Source: Cannabis sativa
Taxonomy: Eukaryota > Streptophyta > Magnoliopsida > Rosales > Cannabaceae
Reading direction: 5' to 3'
Length of the DNA: 64,000 bases
Assembly: GCF_029168945.1 (NCBI RefSeq)
Contig: NC_083602.1
Span: 28,941,323 to 29,005,322 of the forward strand
Shown here: in pieces, positions 34,795 to 46,973 of the stretch
How the letters are laid out: each line of letters begins with the position of its first letter
How positions within the stretch are numbered: position 1 is the first letter of the stretch
Translations under genes and position numbers: made by a program
Notes under the pieces: generated by a model
Seen by the model: the letters and a program-made list of their open reading frames with translations, nothing else
What the model was told of the DNA's origin: nothing
Database searches by the model: none

Positions 34795-35177
34795 GACCAT
34801 GTGCCCTGCCTCTAGGGCCTCTACCTCGACCACGAACATTTGGGGGGAATCTGAACTCCTTGACCGCTACTAGATTTGATCGAGTTACCTTAACTCCTGG
34901 TGTTTCGCCTAGCGTCCACACTACTAGAACAACCCCCGTAACCAAGAGCTAGTCAGGTCAGATCACAATCAAGAATAACTTACTAATTACTGCTTATTTG
35001 GAAATTTAAAACATGCGCCTATTCAGTTATCAGGCTACTAACAGGCTTCATATTAGGCTTTTCTTAAATCATACTATTTAGATAAACTACTAAAGCAATA
35101 AAAGCTTAAAGAACTGTGAGACGAGCTGATCACTAATGATGATTGTACATGTCATGACGATCTTCGCAAGACAACCT
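34795..35177 (-). pseudogene. Gypsy B leader and gag N-terminal piece
   Basis: This is the part of Gypsy B left on the far side of the E1 insertion. On the minus strand an Arg/Gly-rich segment (NVRGRGRGPRGRAHGRG) lies at about 34790-34850, a plausible gag N-terminal region. The rest is leader. The other half of gag resumes at 24700. Assignment rests on position between primer site and gag. Confidence 0.55.
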
Positions 35178-35194
35178 GGCAGCTCTGATACAGA
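35178..35194 (-). promoter_or_regulatory. Primer binding site of Gypsy B
   Basis: The minus strand reads TCTGTATCAGAGCTGCC just inside the LTR edge. It is a variant of the initiator-Met site TGGTATCAGAGC. It fixes 35197-42082 as the 5' LTR and the element as minus-oriented. Confidence 0.75.
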
Positions 35195-37448
35195 ATTGTA
35201 ACACCCTAACTATTTTAGGCATGTTAACGTGATTTTTAACTGACTATGCAACTCGTTGCTACTAAACGAGTTTATTGAAAATCGTGATTAATTAAAACTT
35301 AATTAATTATAAACACTAAAATAATATACTTATAATAAATCGGGATCCCATTTACAAAAGTTTTACTGTATATATACAAAAGTTTATCGGCTAGTGACTA
35401 TACAAAATATGCCCTGATGTCCCAAAGACCGTACGCTCTAGGCCTAACCGCCCCGACATGTACAATCTCCATTTGCTCGCTCTCACGGCTGCTCAGCCAT
35501 AGCCTTGCCCTTACCTAAACATGGAAATAGCAACTGTGAGTCAACAACACTCAATAAAAAAAGCATAAACAACAACATAGCAATAACCTGGATTATAATC
35601 AAGCGCCCATGCACCCAACCATAGCCCTAACTGTGTCAGGAACGTTCTCGACAAAGTATGATTAACTGCGAATCTAGCCGATACTCAGTTCTCTAGTCAT
35701 ACTGATGTGGTAGTAGATAACTCATACTATCTGATAGCCTAGCATATATCTATTGGCATCTCGGTGCAACTCTATGTACACCTCATTGATGCCCTGATAT
35801 GCTAATCTGATGGCTATAGATTTCCCTAACATAAATCTGTTGGTATCTCGGTGTAACTCTATGTAAACCTCACTGATACCCTGATATGTTATTCTGATGG
35901 CAACTAACATGTACGCTAAACATGTAACCACATATGCATATTATTTTACTAATTGTAATACCCTATAATTAAGAAATAGATTAGCAAAACCCTAATTAGA
36001 TAATTATGAATAATTGAGGAATTATATTATTATATAATTCAATATATGTGAATTAATTTGATTAATTATATGTTAAGACCCTGTTGGTGATCCAGGGGCA
36101 TTTTAGTAATTATGACCCGAGAAGGGTAAAATTATGGAATTAATTTAATTACGTGCTTAATGGAACTATATTATTATATAGTATGACTGTGTTGTCTTTT
36201 CAGTTGTGTTCTGACAGGTTGGCGCGGTATAGTCACAACCGTGTGTCGGGCATTTGGGATTGAAATAATTGGCATTCTTATTATTGATGAATAATCTGAA
36301 ATTATATTGGATTTATATGTGAATGAAATGGCTAAAGTGCCCATGTTAGTGTATATGCATGTTTTATAGCCCTAGGGGCAAAATGGTCTTTTGACCTTTA
36401 TTGATTTACTTTAATAAAAGATTAATTTTGAGGAAAAACAAATGAATTTTTTGGCCTTTGTTTCCTCCTTGCCCGAACCCTCTCTCTCTCAAACCCTCTT
36501 TGATTTTCCAAATTTGACTTGGTGGAAATTGCTTGGAATTTGGTTATTGTTTGGAGCTTTGAAGTTGTGGAATCTTTAAGCTTGGAATTGAGGTAGTATT
36601 CCTACTGTTTTATGCTTTGAATTCTTGCTGAAATTGAAATGGAATTGTGAGTTTTTAAGCTTTAGATGTTCTTGATATGCATGAATTGGATATGGGTGTG
36701 ATTTTGTTAACTCATGCTTGTTTGAGTAGAAATTGGTGTGGTTTTCTCTTGGTATGACTTGGGGGTAATTTTTGAGGTTGGATTTGTGTTGAAATGTGAT
36801 TTTAAATTCTGTAAAATGTTGTGTTCAAGCATGAGGTATTTGGGGTTTTCATGTTCATGGTTATGGACTTGATTTCTAGGTTGAATGTTGCTCAAGTGTT
36901 GAGCTTGACTTGAGTGTTGTTAATCTAATTTTTGGATATATATTCTATGGTGAATTTAAGCATGAAATTTGTGTTTTTACTCTCTGATTTGGTTGAGGTT
37001 CGAATATATGGTAAAGTTGGCATGTTTAGACCTTAAAAATAGAGTTTTTGGGTGTTCTAAACCCAGTCGTCGCGAAGGGATTTTTGGCCGTCGCGACTGG
37101 ATTTGGCAGTGAGAAAGTCTATTTTTCCCGATTTTGTTTTAGCCATAACTTTTGACTCGGGACTCTGTTTGGGACGTTCTTTATATCGTTGGAAAGCTTG
37201 TTATGAGCTCTATTTGATTATCTGTGTTTTGAATGCCATGTTTATATTTTGTGAAAGTGAAATTGGGGATTAACCCTGTTTGTGAAATCCCAGATTGTTT
37301 GAGTAGGATTATCGGCACCTGATCAGGACCACCCAGGGGTTTGAAATCTCTGTTATTGCGGGACAACATGTAAGACAGTAGTTTGCACGTAGAGTATGCG
37401 CAGTGGCACTTATGTTGAATATGATATATGTGAGTAATTGTAACCGAG

Positions 37449-38341
37449 ATTAGGGTTATTACCCTAATATGAGCGGTTTAATAGCCTAGGGTTATTACTC
37501 TAGTGACATATGTTGTGTAAATACTATGCCATATCGGATATATGTATATATTGAGATTATGAATTATGCACTTAAGGCATAATTAAACTAGACTCGGTAA
37601 GCTAGTACCTTGAGTTTAATTTTAATGCGGTCTAGGGTTATTACCCTAGAATATTATGAATCCAGTGAAAGCATGAGTTAGGGTTGACACTCTTAGTAAA
37701 TGTTATCTGACTATATTCAAATGTATCATATGAGTGATTACATAGTATGCAAGTTAGGGTTATTACCCTAAGATTATATATGTTGTAGTAAATATTGAAT
37801 ACATGCATGTATATTAAGAATTATGTGTATAAGACATAACTGGGTTAGACCTGGTATATATCACCAGGATAAACCACCGAAAGAACGTAATACATGGATT
37901 ACGTATATTCATGAATAGGGTTATGCGAGCAAGGCATAACCAGGTTAGGCTCGGTAGCCAGAACCGAGGTAAACCCTACTGAGGCCTTATTGTATATAGA
38001 CGTGTGAGTGCAACACGTAGGTCTACGCCATGTAGACATAAGTAGGCATGTGAGCGTAACATGCAGGTCTATAGCAAATAGACAAATATTGCAGTGGCAC
38101 CAATAATTATGTGTTACATATTGAGATTAAGGGTTATGCGTCAAGGCATAATCAAGTTGGACTCGGTAACCAGAACCGAGATGAACTATTCTAAGGCCTA
38201 ATTGTAATTAGACGTGTGAGAACAACACGTAGGTCTACGCCACGTAGATATAAATAGATGTGTCAGCGAAACACATAGGCCTACGCCACGTAGACATAAA
38301 TAGGCATGTGAGTGTGACATGCAGGTCTGTGACATACAGAC
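37449..38341 (+). repeat. Array of covarying hairpins in LTR D
   Basis: At least a dozen short stem-loops. Type 1 has a TATT loop: ATTAGGGT/ACCCTAAT (37449-37468), TCTAGGGT/ACCCTAGA (37631-37650), TTAGGGT/ACCCTAA (37754-37771). Type 2: CCTGGT/ACCAGG (37850-37868), CTCGGT/ACCGAG (37950-37968 and 38162-38180). Type 3 has a seven-base loop near GAGCGTA: CGTGT/ACACG (38001-38017, 38213-38229), GCATGT/ACATGC (38046-38064), TGTGT/ACACA (38259-38275). Type 4 has a 5-nt loop: GTCTAC/GTAGAC (38021-38037), GTCTAT/ATAGAC (38067-38083), GTCTGT/ACAGAC (ends at 38341). Confidence 0.9.
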
Positions 38342-40278
38342 TGTTGGGTTTTATGCCCTAAATAAAACTCATTACAATCTGATTAGTTATCAATTTAGAA
38401 GTGAAGTATGATTACATGTATGTTACATGTTTATGGTTTAATACATATACTTGATATATGCACAAAATCAGTTAAATCCAGAACATATAGTTATTCACAA
38501 TTACAGTATCATCAATACAATGGAATGTGATTGTGATTATATGATTCAAAAGATTTGGTCCCTGTTCATCAGTGTTTTGGATTTACACTGATGTGATAAT
38601 CAGCGATGAAGTATACTTACACTTGGAGTAAGTGTTATGTTCTTTCCAGAACATTGGGAAAGTATACTGGTTTCGAATGCATGGAGTATGCATTGGACTG
38701 GACCGATATTGAACTTGGTTAAAGATATTGTAAACTTACCGTTGTATCTTTCCAAGTCAATGTCAGAAGTTGATCTTAGATTAAGAGAATCTAAATTCTG
38801 ATATGCTTAGGCTCAATCTCAGGAGTGCTATTATTGTTCTTTGATTTATTAGTTAAAGCCTACCTTTGGGTCAGGATAATACATATATTTTGGGAACATG
38901 ATAGCATAACTGAATGGGAGTGCTAAACATAAATATGGAAATCTATAGCTTCTACTGGTGTATAGAAGTAAAGTGATGATTCCTTTTGAGCTTAGTTAAA
39001 TAGAAGTAAATGGATGAGCTCTTGTTTCAGTGACTATATATTAGATCACTAAAACATCATTTACAGGTAACTAAGTGTTCAAATGGGCAAAATACATTGA
39101 GGGGTGTAAACGGTAAATTGGTCCCGTCTCGATGTAAATCATCTATATAGAGGATCTCTAAATCACATTAAGATTATAACAATGGTTAAATGAGATAGCA
39201 TATTGATATCATGAAACATATGATATGCTCTATATAAGTCTGAGAGTGCAGTTCCGAGTTCTAAGAGTGGATTCAACGAGGAATTAATAAGTTAGGGATT
39301 TACTTGGTAAATCGGTTCAACTTATTGGAAGCTCAGAATATAGATCCATGGTCCCCATTCTAGTTGAGACTATACTGTTTGTAAGACTCTATAATTGATT
39401 TATGATTAATCAATTATAATTCTAAAAGTTAGACTATGTCTAATTTGTGAATTCTCACAGTTTAGGGATGAAATTGTAAATAAAAGGGTTTCTAGGTTTA
39501 ATTATTAATTATGAGACTTTGCATGTCTAAATTAATAATTATTTTAAATGGCAATATTATTTAATAATCTATTTTAGTTATTAAATAATTAGTTTTGGCA
39601 TTTAAATGATTAGAATTGGAAAAATGGCATTTTTGGAGAAATAGAAATAAAATTGAGGAAACTGCAAAATCCATGTGAGGCCCATACACACCATGGCCGG
39701 CCACATGATTGCATGTTTCCCAATTATTATTTTCAATTTAATTTGCCATATAATTGCTAATCAAAGCCTAGCCTAAATAGGAAAGTGGTGAATCACACTA
39801 AATAAGGCAGTTATTCAATTACACAGTAAAAGAGGAAACTGTTTATTTGGAAAGTTGTGGTCTTCCCTTTTCATATTTATAGCCGCCCCCTCTCTACTCT
39901 TCTTGTGCATGAGAAAACTTTGCTTTGCATTGTGTGTCACACGAAATCAAGAGAGAAACTAAGAGAGAAATTTCGAAATTCTTAGTGAGAGAGAAGTGCC
40001 CACACACATCATTCAGTACCTCATTATAGTTTGGAAGACTGTGAAGGATCACATCCAACTGAAGAACTTTCGGGCTCAGATCTTGATTATACTCTGCTAC
40101 AGACAGGAATCAAGGGTTAGAGATCTGAGTGGAAGGAGACATTAATTCCGCTGCAATCACTGTAAGTTATTCTTAACTTTTATGTGTTTAGTTCATCGTT
40201 TTAGAAGTTCAATATTAGGTTGTTAAATCAACATACTTGTAAGTAGATCTAAGATCCTGGATAAATATAATACCAACA
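38342..40278 (+). mobile_element. Solo Copia-family LTR (1.94 kb)
   Basis: TGTTGGGTTTTATGCCC start and TACCAACA end, flanked by a perfect CAGAC duplication (38337-38341 and 40279-40283). It matches the reverse complement of the E1 LTR along its length, for example GTTCTTTCCAGAACATT and ATTCCGCTGCAATCA, and ends CTAAGATCCTGG. No internal DNA remains, consistent with recombination between two LTRs. Confidence 0.92.
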
Positions 40279-41483
40279 CAGACATATATGAATGACATTA
40301 CTATTTAAATAGCATGATGAGCATATTATATTTGTTAAGATTTATACTGTCTTGCTGGGCTTGGCTCACGGGTTCTCTACTGTGTAGGAAAGGGTAAGAC
40401 TGTCGTTGATCAGCCTTGAGTGTAGGAGCTGGACGAAGAATGTACATGTTCGGGCCACACTAGACCAAGCGGGTTGGGGTCTACCAGTGATGTATTTTGA
40501 GACTCTATTTTGTCGCTTAGGTCAGCCAAAGGAAAAGAACTTGTAATAGTGTTTTGTAAATACTTTTGGGATCCCAACTTTTGTAACTTTTAAATTATAA
40601 GGTTTAAATTATTACAAGCTATTTTCATTCCGTTTATTAATAAAGTTTAATTTCCGCGCTTATTTTTTCTAGTAATCCCAATTAGGGGATTAGGGTTTCA
40701 TAAGTTTATTGGGAAACGGGCCTAATTATTTAGGGCATTACAATAATCTTACCTTGTTTTCAAATTCAGGTGTGCCGACCAGCCTGAGTGGAACAGCTAC
40801 TCGGTGAATTACAGGCCTCTAATTCACATTATTCGTAACACAGGTGAGTGACACGCTAAATCACTTCCCAGGGACCTAAGTTTTAAACCAAAAGTTTTCC
40901 TACTGAAAGTTAAATGGCAATACCCTAAACTATCAAGGAATTAACCAACCAAAGCTCTGAAACTAACCCGAATCGACAACACAAAAAGTTCAAGAAACCA
41001 GTTTCTAATTTAGTTAGCAGGGGCCTGTAAAACCGGTTAATCGATTTTACACCAGGTAACCCAAACAATTTTGAAACTTGACCAATTCGTACCCAAATCA
41101 AACCAAACCTTCCAGACCTGCTTAATATACCCCAATAAACATATTCCAAGCAAATAAAATAACTAAACAAGCTCAGAATCAAGAGTCACCATTAAAGAGC
41201 CAAGCTTGAGTTCTTAAACTCAAAAGCTAGATCAAACCTTACCACAGCCATCACAACCAGCTTAATTCAACATAATTAACCATAACTTAACTCCATAAAA
41301 CAACAACAAACATCAACAGCAACTACAGTACCCAATCCTAAGAAAAACATGCTTGATTTCAACTAAAAACATACAATAAACACAAAGGAGGGTCAAGGAA
41401 AGTTATACCTTGGATTGAATCACTAGAAACTTGTTAAAGACCTCTGAGTTTTTGAAGAACAAGATCAAACCATAGCTGCTCTA

Positions 41484-41588
<105 letters not shown>

Positions 41589-42082
41589 GAAAAGAGAGAG
41601 AAAAAGTCTTTTTTCTTAATTTATTATTTTTGTGTAAAATAAATGAATAGAAGAAAAGGTTTTATTAAATAATATCAGCCATAACAATCAGATTAACTAA
41701 TCACTTAATCCCACACTAAAGGACAAAAATCCAAAAAGGCAAAAAGACCATAATGCCCTTGCCTACACAAAAAAGTCATAAAATTACTTAGGGGTAATTA
41801 GTCAAATTCTAAAATCTCGACTATTCTCAACATTCCCAATGTCTAACTATGTTGCCCCGCTATACTAAAAATATTAAGATGTGATTCTAATAGCCAAACG
41901 TCGCGTTCTAATGTTGCTGGGCACAAAACATGCAAAAATATGAAATTCCATAGATGACATATAAAATGCATTCTGAATTCAAGTAAATCTCCGTAAACTG
42001 ATAATTCATACTAATGTGCAAGTTTCATAATTAAACCCTATTTATCTGCTATTTTCCAAATTTAAGTTAAGCGGTCTTTACA

Positions 42083-42619
42083 TTAGCAGTAAACATCATT
42101 TGAATGTCAGCTTCTATCTTAGAGAGCGGACTCGACGGAACAGTGAATCTCATTGAAAGATATCTGAAGCTTATTAGTGAAGGTACCGTGAGTTTGCCTT
42201 ATTATAGCGAGATGGATGCCTCGCTATTTGTTGTTCAAGTTTATTCAACTGTTATGTTTAGTTTGTATAATGTATGTTATAAGCTAAGTGTTTTAACAGT
42301 TATCATGTCTTGTTTACATCTCTTCATACGTAGCGAGGTTGGGGCCTCGTTTTGTATTACTGATGTCATCATCCTTATGATTGCGTCTTCATATACGAAA
42401 TGGTTTCTCGTCAATATGTGAATTAATAGATGGTACATCTGTGTCTCGCTTAAGACTTTATTACCAACGAGTTATAGATATACACTATTAGTTTTTCATT
42501 TAATTAGTTATTCAATTTTCATATCTTTGAATATAATAATTATTATATTCGTTGATTCACATTCTCTTAGGTTGACACGTGTCCCCTTCTGAAGTGCCAG
42601 CTGAATTTCGGGTATAACA
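42083..42619 (-). mobile_element. Tat-lineage Gypsy 3' LTR fragment
   Basis: On the minus strand the LTR would begin TGTTATACCCGAAATTC at 42619, directly preceded by a purine tract TAAGGGGCAAA (42620-42630). This matches the PPT/LTR junction I know from plant Tat elements; GACACGTGTC nearby also fits. The far end is lost at the Gypsy B LTR (42082), so B probably inserted here. A short frame at 42104-42421 is not supported as a gene. Confidence 0.6.
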
Positions 42620-42631
42620 TTTGCCCCTTAA
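42620..42631 (-). promoter_or_regulatory. Polypurine tract of the Tat element
   Basis: The minus-strand TAAGGGGCAAA abuts the LTR start TGTTATACCC. It supports minus orientation for the Tat element, in agreement with its integrase at 46974-47703. Confidence 0.6.
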
Positions 42632-42837
42632 AAAGTTCTTTTTAATGAAAAGTGGTTTTTAAATGATTACAGAGGGTATATTTGTTATAATCCATTTTGA
42701 AAAAATGTATGTCCTTTAATTTTGGCAGTTTTATGGTTTCAAGGTACATCAACATTTAGTGACCATCTTTTCCACTTCTCTTTCAAATTCTACCCGTTGG
42801 ATCAATTGTTTCCCTGATCTAATAGAGATTAACCCAA

Positions 42838-45800
42838 GAGTATAAAATGAGAAAAGGAACCGCCTTTGCATTACTTTTGTCATTTCAGAAACTCTAAAAA
42901 ATTTCAAGCTTTTCTGCCAAAAAACCATTCCCAGATTTTCCCAAAACCTTGCATGCCATCTTTGTCATTAACATTCTTCCTGCGAGTTTCATCTGATTTG
43001 ACTTTTAACTTCAAGCATTTCAAGGGATCTTCATGTCGTTTATTGTTTCGTAGATTGCAGAGCCGCTCATCGTCCCAGAAACCAACTCCAAACAGTAAGT
43101 GACTTTTTTCCTTATTTTCTTGCATATTTTTTATGTTGTATTTCCGGGTTTGATTACTAATTTCTTAGTTAGCACCTTTGACACCTCATTAGATTTTAGC
43201 AATTTTAGGGCCAAATTGTATATGGGTAAATGTTAGGGTTTAGACAGAACGTAGGTTTTTGAGATTCACCAATTTACCAACTTCTAGTTTGATAAATTTC
43301 TTTCAGGGATTGGGATTGCTTTCTCCTTCCAGCAGTGTCCCAATCTGGTTCAGAATTTTATCGTCCAGAAGATTTAGAAATAGAGTATCCTACAGAACTT
43401 GCCATCCCATACAAACCCAAAATTTCAGAAGCCAAATAAAAATTGGAGATAAATGATGCAAAAATTAGGGAGCACTTACTGAAAACCCACCATGATGACA
43501 TTGCTACTTGCCATAGACGCTTCTTGCAAGAAATTACAGAAGGCAGACGCCGTTTCTTGTGAGATGCTGCTTGGCTTGAACCTCTCAATGTGTCTTCATT
43601 TCCTTTGTCTAAGCATTTGTTTTTACCCAATGTCACAATTGCTTTTGAACCAGGTGACTTGGACTTTAAAATTATGTCTTCCAAGCCACGTAAATCAAAG
43701 ACTTCCTAAGACCCTAATGTCACCTTCAAGGCTGAGCTAATAGAGTCAAAGGTGCGAGCCATCAGAGACTATGTAGGTAACACCTTGAGGACTTGTGGGG
43801 TCGAATATAGGAGAGACTGTTGGGTTAGATCGATACGTGTCGGTGAGTTTAGTTGCTATCCTCAAGTGCGACTTACAAGCGAAACATCCGAGGGCGCCAG
43901 TGGTGAGACCATTACTAGTGGCTTGACTAGAATAGACGCTTAGAGCCTCGAGCACATCAGGGCTGGAGTAATAATCCCCCTACGATACTACTTCAAGGAC
44001 TTTCTAAACCACCTCGGGCTTGCCCCATTCCAATTGAATCCCATTACATATAGAATCCTCACAAGTTTGAGGGTTTTATACAAAATCTTGAATTGGGAGT
44101 GCCCCACTCCCTTGGAAAATAGAGTATCTCTACTCTGTTAAGGCTGTTCCAGGGGGGAAGAATGCAACAAGAGTTTTTACTATCTTGGGACTCACACAGG
44201 CAATCGCAAGATCATTGTGGATTTTCCAAATAAAACTTCCTTCAAGGATGAATTTTTCTGGACGACCAGTCTCTCCCCCATCGGCACAACCACTTTCAGA
44301 TTATACGTAAGTGATTATTTTCACAAGACTTGGTTAAATTAATCCATGCCTTTTATTCGGGTTTACCTAATTGTAACTTTGCTTTATTTTTGACAGCCGT
44401 CTCAAAAAGACCTGCCCCTACTCTTGAGATGGCCGAGCGACACAGGCTCTTGTTGACCCTCCCATACGGTCTTAGGTCATGCAACTTTCTTCTGAATGAG
44501 GTCAACCTGAGGTCTGTTGATCTCCTAACTGAGAAGGAGTTTACTTGTGATTATAAATATCCCAAGTATATTTCTTGGCAGCAGGTCCCTGTCCCAGACG
44601 AGGAGAGAGCTCAAGATCGTGTTGCTCGGGGACAATACCTCCAGAATACCGCCCCTCGAGAAGCCGAAGAAGGAGCATCCCGAGGTAATCAATGTGGTTG
44701 GTCACCCATAATTCTTAGGGCCAAGCGTAATACTCTAGTTTCATATCAAGATATCCGCTATAACTTTTGCACCTGGAATCCCCTCCTTATAGATCATATT
44801 ACACATAAGTTTGATAGTTGGTATCTCAGGTTCCACGTCCAAATTAACTGTGTTGATTCGTATTATGGGATGGCCGAGCTATACGGAACCATAACAGATA
44901 GGGCAAGTCATTTAGACATGAGCTGAGATTTAAAACCAATTAATCCCTATGTTAAATTCAGGATCATAGGTTGTAGGGATTTTAGTGGATATTATAGTCC
45001 TTCTTCGTCATCTTCTACTGATTATGGTAAATTCCTTAGGCAGGAAATTATGCCCCAATCTCCCCTTTTCTTGTTTTTCAATATATGCTAACACTTTATC
45101 TTGTCTTGAAGAAATGAATTTCGAGGGTCTCGTCCACAGGATGGGAAAGAAGAGGCTAACCATCTCGGAGGCCCCATCGAACGTCAAGGCGGAGCTCCAA
45201 AAGAGGCCCAAGAAGACTAAGGCTAACAAGAAGCGAGCCTCTCAGAATGCTAATCTCAAGGTCCCTGAAACAGAGACCTAGGATCCAATCCCTCCTCTGA
45301 CCTCCGCAAGTACCAACGAGCCTACCCCCAAAGCGACCTAATCTTCTGCCTCCTCGAGCGAAGCCCTCAAAACTTTGCCTGTCGAGGCTAAAAAAACTGG
45401 CTCAGAGTATACTGCAGAGTTTGGCGCAATATGCTAGCGTCACTTCAAGTCTTTCCTCCCCCATGAATGGGATTTAATCAATCATGGGGATCTAGGGGAA
45501 ATGCTCACAAGGAGTTTATCTCACAGTCTCTCAGTAAAGTTCCTTTCCTTTATTTGCTCACATATTTTTTCTTCTATCCTTCAAAATACTTATGTATTTT
45601 TGTTTGTTGGTCCAGACATCTTTCATTTCTTTAGCCGCCCAGCGGTGAGGCATGGATAAGATCAAGTATCTGAAGGGTGAGGTCCATAACTTGATAGGCC
45701 AGCACGAGGTTATGGCCAAGTAATGGAATGATGCCCAACTGGAAATTACTCACCTTACTAAAGATGCCGAGAGGATGTCGAAGAATCTTGAAGCTGCCAA

Positions 45801-46083
45801 GAAGGAGGCAAAGGACAAGACCGATGCATGCGAGAAGTTCCAAGGGGAACTTGATGCAGCTAAGGTAACAGTTGATGGGAAAGAGGCTGAAACCATTGAA
45901 CGATGCAACACCGTTGGCCTCCGTACCACTTACCAAGCTTGGATGGAAAACCCGAAGATGGATACGAGTTTCTTGTTAGAATTTGAGGAGGAAATCCTGG
46001 CCTTCTACAAGAAGACTAGGAAGGAGGAAGAAGATGTTGAGGTGGCAGCAGAAGAAAAATTGTCCAAGTCTCCTACTATGTAG
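42838..46083 (+). pseudogene. Antisense extra gene of Tat element (Transposase_28-like)
   Basis: It lies between the Tat integrase and 3' LTR, on the opposite strand from pol. That is where extra antisense ORFs are known in Tat-lineage elements. A TATAAAATG box (42841) precedes a pyrimidine-rich leader. Coding pieces: MSSKPRKSKTS (43674); IPLRYYFKDFLNHLGLAPFQ (about 43975); FYYLGTHTGNRKIIVDFPNK (about 44175) with FFWTTSLSPIG; an intron 44308-44397 (GTAAG..GACAG); MAERHRLLLTLPYGLRSCNF (44429) and LLTEKEF; a Lys-rich stretch (MGKKRLTISEAPSNVKAELQ, 45139); and a coiled coil from MDKIKYLKGEV (45652) to 46083. The IPLRYYF..GL..FQLNP and YYLGT..FPNKTSFKDEFFW parts resemble the 'putative gypsy type transposon' family (PF04195), by memory. 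Stops and frameshifts (for example TAA at 43691 and TAA at 44139) make it non-functional as read. Function of the family is unknown. Confidence 0.65.
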
Positions 46084-46659
46084 GCTTTGTTTTTATTTAT
46101 TTTTATTTTATTTAGGCAAATGGCCCTAAGGCCGAGATAGTAGTTTGCCTCTTGTGGCACTTTTGTAAAGACATATTTACAAGGTTCGATGGCCAACTTT
46201 GCTTTTATTTTATCTTTCTTGAATGCTTCGTACTTTTACATTTGAACTTAATATATATTTGTTTGCGTGCGTTTTCATTCACAACTTAAACAATCATATT
46301 TTGATCAAATTTAAAATACTCAAGGCCTTTCCATTGTTCGTGATTTCCTTTGGTATTATTTAAGTAGTCAGCAATCTACTATGTGTGCGAGTAATTATAT
46401 TATGTTCTGCTTTAGATTTACGAGTAGTTATCGATTCCGCTTCGCATAAACAGTTATAATCTGTTTTTAAGAAAACTTTAATACACTGTTAATGATTATC
46501 ACTTTGTATATTTTTGATTGCTTATATGAATAATTAGGCCGTCTATTCATATATTAGGTTTAAGTATTTTTTTTTCCAAGACATCTTGGTGTCTTGTTTA
46601 ATACTTTCCTATACAATGCGAGCCGTTAGTATTCAGTTTTTCATGTAACTTATGAGTTA

Positions 46660-46765
46660 TATCTCCTTTACAAATTTTGATTTTCCTTTCTCGTCAGAAA
46701 GGTTTAATCAAACGTCATTCACAATTTTTGATTTTCCTTTCTCGTCAAAAAGGTTCAATCGAAAA
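46660..46765 (+). repeat. ~55-bp direct repeat with hairpin
   Basis: Two copies of a block containing TTTTGATTTTCCTTTCTCGTC (about 46675 and 46730). The first can fold as CCTTTCT-cgtc-AGAAAGG; the second has one mismatch. It lies in the untranslated gap 46084-46973 between the antisense gene and the integrase end. No gene is seen in the rest of that gap. Confidence 0.6.
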
Positions 46766-46973
46766 AAAAAAACTTTAAAAAATTTTGAAAAATTTTAAAG
46801 TGGTGGGTTTGCAATATATCATGTATTTCCAGATAGATTTTGGTTAATCATACACATATGCCCCTCAAGTAATTTTAAAGAACAACACTTTGTAATTACT
46901 TGAAAAAATGATTAACTTTATTAAAATCTGAAGTTCAAAATATTACATCAGAAATATGAGTTACAACATCAAT

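Larger units (their letters stand above)
35954..40742 (+). mobile_element. Solo Gypsy LTR D, split by a Copia-family LTR
   Basis: Ends are TGTAATACCC and GGGCATTACA. Flanks are CTAAT (35949-35953) and ATAAT (40743-40747), a 5-bp duplication with one mismatch. No primer site follows, so it is a solo LTR. Without the inserted Copia-family LTR it is about 2.85 kb, like LTR A (2.86 kb), with which it shares conserved blocks. It carries the hairpin array at 37449-38341. Confidence 0.88.

Noticed and set aside
42104..42421. 105-residue plus-strand frame before the Tat polypurine tract
   Set aside because: It falls in the proposed Tat LTR, has no recognised domain, and is separated from the antisense gene by the LTR edge.
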